Source: Cryptomeria japonica (Eukaryota > Streptophyta > Pinopsida > Cupressales > Cupressaceae). Taken from it: a DNA stretch of 62,000 nt. The notes under the pieces are model-generated. The model was not told the origin of the DNA, did no database searches, and worked only from the letters and a program-made list of their open reading frames with translations. Shown here piece after piece: positions 56,501 through 62,000 of the stretch (position 1 is the stretch's first letter; every line of letters begins with the position of its first letter). Both the position numbers and the translations under genes were made by a program. The stretch spans positions 340,131,370 to 340,193,369 of the forward strand of contig NC_081412.1 in the NCBI RefSeq assembly GCF_030272615.1, read 5' to 3'.

Positions 56501-58689
56501 AGTAAAAAGAAGGGTCTCCACTCCAAAGAAAGGATGGTATCCTCAGGTAAGTAAAATTCGTGATATGGAGTCTACTATCTTATCGATCCTTTACATCTTT
56601 TATTTGAGCACCCAGTTAAGATTTAAATTACGTTCCATTTTATAGAACCATGTTCAGAATCTGTCAATATTTTTCTTAATGTTTCTAATATACCTTTAAT
56701 TATAGTAGGCAGAGCTGTTCAAAAAATTTCGCAACGCAACTATTCAAATGAGCTACAAAATTTAGATTCCAACACTTGAACATGGAAGAGTGTACGAGCT
56801 CAAATAATCTTCTTACTACGTTGGCAAACTGCACATGTGCAGCACTTGGATATGAGTGCTTGTAATCTAATATGGCTCTCTGATAAGATTGGCCTATATT
56901 TAAGCCATATTGGATACTGTTAGATATGTTATGTCGAAAGTTGCTTACGAAAAATATTCAAAACTTGAAAAATATGTACATAGGTGTCCACTTTCAGATT
57001 TGCTATTTCTTTTCTTAAGCCTACTGAATGAACCCAAATTGTGATTAATTCACATTCTTTGAGATGCCATCCTTCTTAAGGCACTCCATCAACAGTTCCC
57101 GTGCCTTATTAGTGCTTCCTCCTTTTGCTTTCAGTTTAGTAAACGCATTTTGTTGAGATAATCTGCTTTCATTATACTTCGATGGCTGCTCATACCCTGT
57201 TTCATGGCTTCCAGCATGCAAGAAAGGTTGGGATTTCAGTTTTACCCCTGCTGATTTGCATTTGCTTGAAAGTTTCTAGAGTCCTTTTAACAAATCCATT
57301 CTCTGTGCATTCCAAAATTATTGTATTTAAAGATGGCTGTCACATTATAAACACAATTGTCAAATAGTTCAGACTGTGCTTCCACATTCACCTTACATAC
57401 CTAAATCCAGCGATAGTATTTGACAAAAAAATATACTTTCTTCACGCTAAGATAGATGTCCCTTTATTACCTCTGGTTAACTGAGTATGTGCGCATTATT
57501 GTAGCGCAATACCGTAGCTTTCAGATTGTTTCAATTTAGCATCACCAAAAATCTCATGGTTTTTTTTTTAATCATTTGCGAATTCTCCCAGTCACATTTT
57601 TGTTATATATAAAGTGTCAATCAGATTACCTTTATCTATTTATGCCTCTTTAATCTGCATGCATGTATGATAAGTGCGATGAGAGGAGAACGTCCTAAAG
57701 GTAGATCTGCCATTTTGGAAAGTACAGAGTTCGAATAGCTTTTAATTACGTTCCCAGAAGTAAATATGAATATCCCACTACCTAGCAGCAGCTATTACTA
57801 GGTTTTAATGTTTTTCTGAAGATAATTTAAGAATGTTCGTCTTGGTCTCACAAACTGTTTTGGGTTTATGACCTCTTTTCCTCCTTTAAAAAAATGGTGG
57901 ATACCTCCTTTATAAAGGATGGTGCAAGAAATGCCACGTAGAGGCCCCTTAAGAAAGGAAACATAAAAATTAATTAAAAAGAAACAAATAAATAATAATT
58001 TAGTTTCAAAACCTAAGATGGGGTTAGGTGGGTCCCATTCAAAACATCCCTTTACTAATTTACTTAAAGTTAGCTTTTTCTTTTAGGAGTTACGTAAGAT
58101 AAATATTTGAAATAAACAAATTGTTTGAGAATAAAGGAATAATATTTATTGATAGGAATTTAGTATATTGAAAAAAATATAGCTAATTATCAAATTAGTC
58201 TATTATAATGACGTTTTATTATTATTACATATGGAATTAATTTTAGATTTAATTTCTTCATTGGAGTATTTATAAACATATATGAAACGTTATTAATATG
58301 TATCAATGATTTATGATTATTGGGAAGTAATATGGAATGATAGAGATACGTTCTGTTTTTGTTTTTAGAAAATTAAACATGAATTACAAAGTGTGGATCA
58401 ACCTATTTTAACTTATCTTTCCCATTTGTAAATATGGGGACATTAATCAATGAAAATCTTGATGGACCTTAATAACTAAGGTCTTGAAGTTGGTGTCAAA
58501 TGCACTTCTTATTGATCCTTTGAATTGAGTGTGTGTATAATTTAGAATACTCTGATTGAAGTTTTTTTTTTCAGATCTTGTCGAGTAAACAAGAAAGTAT
58601 GCATAGATTGATACATATTAAAGCATAAGAGTGCTTGTGTAGACTTCAACATATACCTACAATATTGCACCATAAGTACTTGTATTCTT

Positions 58690-58850
58690 CAAATGCTCAA
58701 GCATGCTTTTGCAGACTCTTATATGCCTTTGTAAGAATGTAGGTGCTCTTCCATTCCTTTGTGTGCTCTTATAGGCTCTTGTATGTACTCATGTTCTTTT
58801 GTATACCTTTGTATGTTCCTATGTGCATTTGTATTCATATTGCATAGATG
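58690..58850 (+). repeat. Degenerate ~10-11-bp repeat (CTCTTGTATG-like)
   Basis: A run of CTCTTATAG, CTCTTGTATG, TCTTTTGTATA, CCTTTGTATG and similar words in near-regular tandem. No coding potential. Confidence 0.45.
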
Positions 58851-60059
58851 CATTAGTGTGTTGCAAGCTCACGTATGCCTTGTTGTGTATTCCAATGAGT
58901 GTTATGTATGCTTGGTGCCTATTGTGTAAACATTGAGTGATCATTATGTATTATGTGTGTTTTCTGATGGGTGTCGAATATGGATCAAAAGAGAAGGGTG
59001 AGTTTCTAGAGAGGTTTAAGTCTCTGCTTCAACTCATCTACCGATAGTCAGCCCTAAAAGATCTTTGGCCAAAGTTCTCTTGATCTTTTAGTATATGCTT
59101 GCTAAGTGAATCATTATATTTTCACTCTCTTCCATATCTTAGTGTTGTTACAATAGCATCATAGATTGTAGATACACTAAGTTGCACTAGATTCCAGCCC
59201 TTGCTAGTTTCAAGTCCTTAGACTTCTTCGTGTAGGGTCGGTGATTCTTCATGTCAGGAAGAACTCCAAGGAAGCATAAATACTTCGCGGTTGGGCGGTA
59301 AAGTGCTCCGATAGTGTTCTCGCCCGTGATGTAAGCGTGGGAGATAGATTTTGGGAGTCCCTATCAGGATGATATTCAACTATGTATTATATATTCGTTG
59401 TATTTGACTTTATGGTCTTTTGTAACTATAAGAAATTTTCTTGAAATTTTCTTGTGTTATGCAAATCTCTTGGCTCATGTAATTTAAATATTGTATCAAG
59501 TTATATTAAATAATTTGTCAAGATATCACTTTATGTAACCACTTTTGTATATTGAGCATAACGGATTAATTTCTAAAGTGTTTTTCTTAATTATGGGTAA
59601 TTATGTGAAGATTTATTGTAATTATGTAATTTAATATTTTAATAATATGGAGGTCTCTACACAATGCAACTTGATGCTATAAAAATTCTCGCCCTTTGAC
59701 CTGTCAATGTATTGAGTCCTTTGAGCAAGTCACCAAGAAGGGCCTAGCATTAGAAAGAGTTCTCCAGGAGGAAGGTACTCTAAAACCCTACTAGAAAGAT
59801 TCCAAAGGGTCCTCCTTGTACAATGATGGAGTCACGGACACAAAGCGTGGCAAACTATGACTATCTTGACCAAACCCACCATCACCAATAACCAACTCAA
59901 AAATCAATCTGATTCACGCAACCAATCCTAACCTCGCAACATCTCCATCCAAGGCCACCCCTCCCGTTCTAACAACCAACCCCAGTGCAAGTACACCCCA
60001 CTTGTCGAACCCATAGAGCTCATCTTCCAAAAGCTTGTCAAGGTTGGCGTTGTTGTCAT

Positions 60060-61898
60060 CTTTGAGGAAGACATAGCATTCAGGAGGTCCAAAAGCTCTA
60101 ATGAATTAGAACACCAAGATCCTCCTACAAGCTTGGATGAGGATTCCACCCCTGAGATTCAGAGGGAGACCCCTGAAGATGTTGAGCATGAAGTTCAAGG
60201 CCCTTTAGAAGAAAATTATCCCAAAACTAGGAAGAGACCACTATGGGCTAAAAAGATGCTTCAAGAAGCTAAAAATTATGCTGCTCCAAAGGGGACCTTT
60301 AGAGAAAGTAAGAGACCTAACCTATTTTCCAGTTATACTGCCTTGATGAATGAGATCATTGATGCAGAACCTTCCTGTGTTGGAGATGCGCTCAAGCATC
60401 AAGTTTGGAAAGATGCTATGTCAGAAGAGTATCAGTCAATTCTGAAAAATGATGTATGGGATATTGTGCCTAGGCCTAAAAGCAAATCAGTGGTATCTTC
60501 TAAATGGCTCTTCAAAATCAAACATGCAACAGATGGCAGCATTGAGAAGCACAAAGCAAGGTTTGTTGCCAGAGGTTTCTCACAGAAAAAAGGTATTGAC
60601 TATGAAGAGACATTTGCTCCTGTTGCCAGATACACTTCTGTCTGAGCAGTTTGGCTATTGCAGCATCTAAAGGATGGAAAGTCCATCAAATGGATGTCAA
60701 GACTGCTTTTCTGAATGGTAAGATTGAAGAAGAAGTTTATTTGGAGCAACCTGAAGGTTTTGTGATTCATAAGGCTGAATCACATGTCTGTAGATTAAAG
60801 AAAGCTCTTTATGGACTGAAACAGGCCCCCAGAGCATGGTATGAAAGAATTGATCACCATCTCTTGGAATTAGGGTTTTTCAAGAATGAAGCATATCCAA
60901 ATCTCTACTACAAGGTAAACAATGGTGAATTATTAATTCTTATTCTTTATGTTGTTGATCTACTAATCATAGGAGAGGATAATTGTATTTCTCGATGTAA
61001 GAAAGAATTAGCCTCTGAGTTTGATATGAAAGATTTATGAATTCTTCACTACTTCCTTGGATTGGAAGTTTGGCAGCAGGTAGATGGTATAATCCTTAAT
61101 CAAGGAAAATACACCATTGATATACTCAAGAGATTTAGAAAGTTGGATTGTAGATCCATGACCACACCTATGGAGACAAATCTGCACAAGCTAAAGGAAA
61201 CAGCTGCAGAATCTGAGTTTGCAGATCCTACACTCTACAGACAGATTATTGGATCTCTGATGTATTTGGTAAACACAAGACCTGATATATGTTACGTTGT
61301 AAATGCACTAAGTCAGTTCATGTGTGAACCCAGGGAAATACATCTTGTTGCTGCAAAGCATATTCTGAGATATCTTCGAGGAACTATTGGTTTTGGTTTG
61401 AAATATAAACATGTAGAACTTGACCTAAATGGATTCATTGTTTCTGATTGGGCTGGAAGCATAGTTGACAGGAAAAGCACATCAGGATGTTGCTTCAGTT
61501 TAGGATCATGAATGATCTCATGGATATGTAGAAAACAGTCTTTAGTTGCTCAGAGTTCTATAGAAGTTGAATACATTGCAGCCTCCATGGGAGCAAGAGA
61601 AGCTGTATGGCTCCAAAAATTGCTTGTAGGACTGTTTGGTCAACCCTTAAATCCTATTGTCATCTACAGTGACAATCAGAGTTGCATCAAGCTTTCAATG
61701 AATCCAGTATTTCATGACAGGTCTAAACACATTGAGATTTCTTATCACTATGTTCGAGATATGGTGGAAAGGAATGTGATCCGACTGAATTATATTAGTA
61801 CAGGTGATCAGATTGCAGACATTCTTACCAAGCCTCTCTCCAGGATCAAGATTGAACACTTTAGAGATAAACTTGGTATGGTTGAAAATGCTATTTAA
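60060..61898 (+). pseudogene. Copia reverse transcriptase and RNase H
   Basis: It starts in the pre-RT region ('FEEDIAFRRSKSSNELE'). RT motifs follow: 'WKDAMSEEYQSILKNDVWDI', '[20 protein letters not shown]', '[20 protein letters not shown]' and '[15 protein letters not shown]'. The active site near 60955 reads '[11 protein letters not shown]', with Val replacing the first Asp of the usual YVDD. RNase H follows with 'GRKST'-type 'DRKSTSGCCFSLGS', 'SSIEVEYIAASMGAREAVWL', 'IYSDNQSCIKLSMNP' and 'HIEISYHYVRD', ending at TAA 61896-61898. Interruptions: TGA 60643 with a frame change, TGA 61038, TGA 61509. It would copy element RNA; this copy is inactive. Confidence 0.88.
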
Positions 61899-62000
61899 TT
61901 TTGATATAGAGTCTCATTTATTCTGATATACTAATATATTTAAAGATGTTTAGTGTGTAAACTCTTTCATTTGTCATGTGTGCGACTCCATGACTACATG
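61899..62000 (+). other. Downstream of copia pol
   Basis: 102 bp to the window edge. Probably the region leading to the 3' LTR, but no polypurine tract or LTR start is visible. Confidence 0.4.

Larger units (their letters stand above)
52440..60030. other. Long non-coding interval
   Basis: About 7.6 kb with no recognisable gene; the longest ORFs (61-80 codons) lack domains or homopolymeric signal. Minus-strand TGTCGCGACCC ending at 55185 looks like an LTR start, but no partner or TG/CA-bounded unit could be defined. A 41-bp tandem duplication and a phased degenerate repeat are listed separately. AT-rich blocks lie at 54750-54930, 55250-55350, 55800-55960 and 58140-58330. Confidence 0.5.
60040..62000 (+). 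mobile_element. Ty1/copia retrotransposon, 3' part
   Basis: Copia-type pol from just upstream of RT through the C-terminal RNase H, with no gag, protease or integrase upstream, so the 5' part is missing or rearranged. The right end lies outside the window. Confidence 0.85.

Noticed and set aside
57182-57367. 61-codon ORF beginning MAAHTLFHG
   Set aside because: Short, isolated, no domain; no adjoining exons or splice signals I could support.

Overview
This window looks like repeat-rich nuclear DNA of a seed plant, most likely a gymnosperm and probably a conifer. It is AT-rich. Every recognisable coding stretch belongs to a retroelement, two Ty3/gypsy elements with LTRs above 3 kb are nested, and there is a Penelope-type GIY-YIG endonuclease of a kind reported from conifers. 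I found no intact host gene, tRNA or rRNA. The organism is an inference. The retroelement calls rest on motifs visible in the sequence.

Layout. 1-4340 (minus): gag, protease, G-patch and pre-RT linker of a Ty3/gypsy element of Tat/Ogre type; its reverse transcriptase lies beyond the left edge. 4341-8763: non-coding, with several degenerate short repeats and AT-rich DNA. 8764-33584 (plus): a chromodomain-type Ty3/gypsy element with 3.7-kb LTRs, an initiator-Met-type primer site and a G-rich polypurine tract. Its pol is split between RNase H and integrase by a second complete element at 15962-28482. That inner element has 3.2-kb LTRs, an exact CATTG target duplication, a tRNA-Arg-type primer site, a long ORF inside each LTR, and an extra RNase H between protease and RT. 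33585-38878: AT-rich DNA with a perfect 50-bp inverted repeat, GC-rich 36-bp repeats and a 0.9-kb composite microsatellite. 38879-42159: a 5'-truncated Penelope-like element whose endonuclease ORF is flanked by 1.4-1.5-kb inverted arms; each arm carries a hammerhead-ribozyme-like motif, one intact and one decayed. 42168-47013 (minus): an LTR-bounded element with almost no coding capacity. About 47014-52430 (plus): a decayed L1-type LINE. 52440-60030: non-coding. About 60040-62000 (plus): the RT/RNase H end of a Ty1/copia element, running off the window.

Nothing here acts as an operon or host pathway. The biology is that of mobile elements: nesting, decay through C-to-T-type nonsense changes, and domain shuffling. 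The strongest candidates for something new or little described are the inverted-arm Penelope element with its ribozyme motif, the protease-RNase H-RT domain order combined with a defective canonical RNase H, the 490-codon LTR-borne reading frame, and the helically phased TTGAAC/GTTCAA cluster in the same LTRs.
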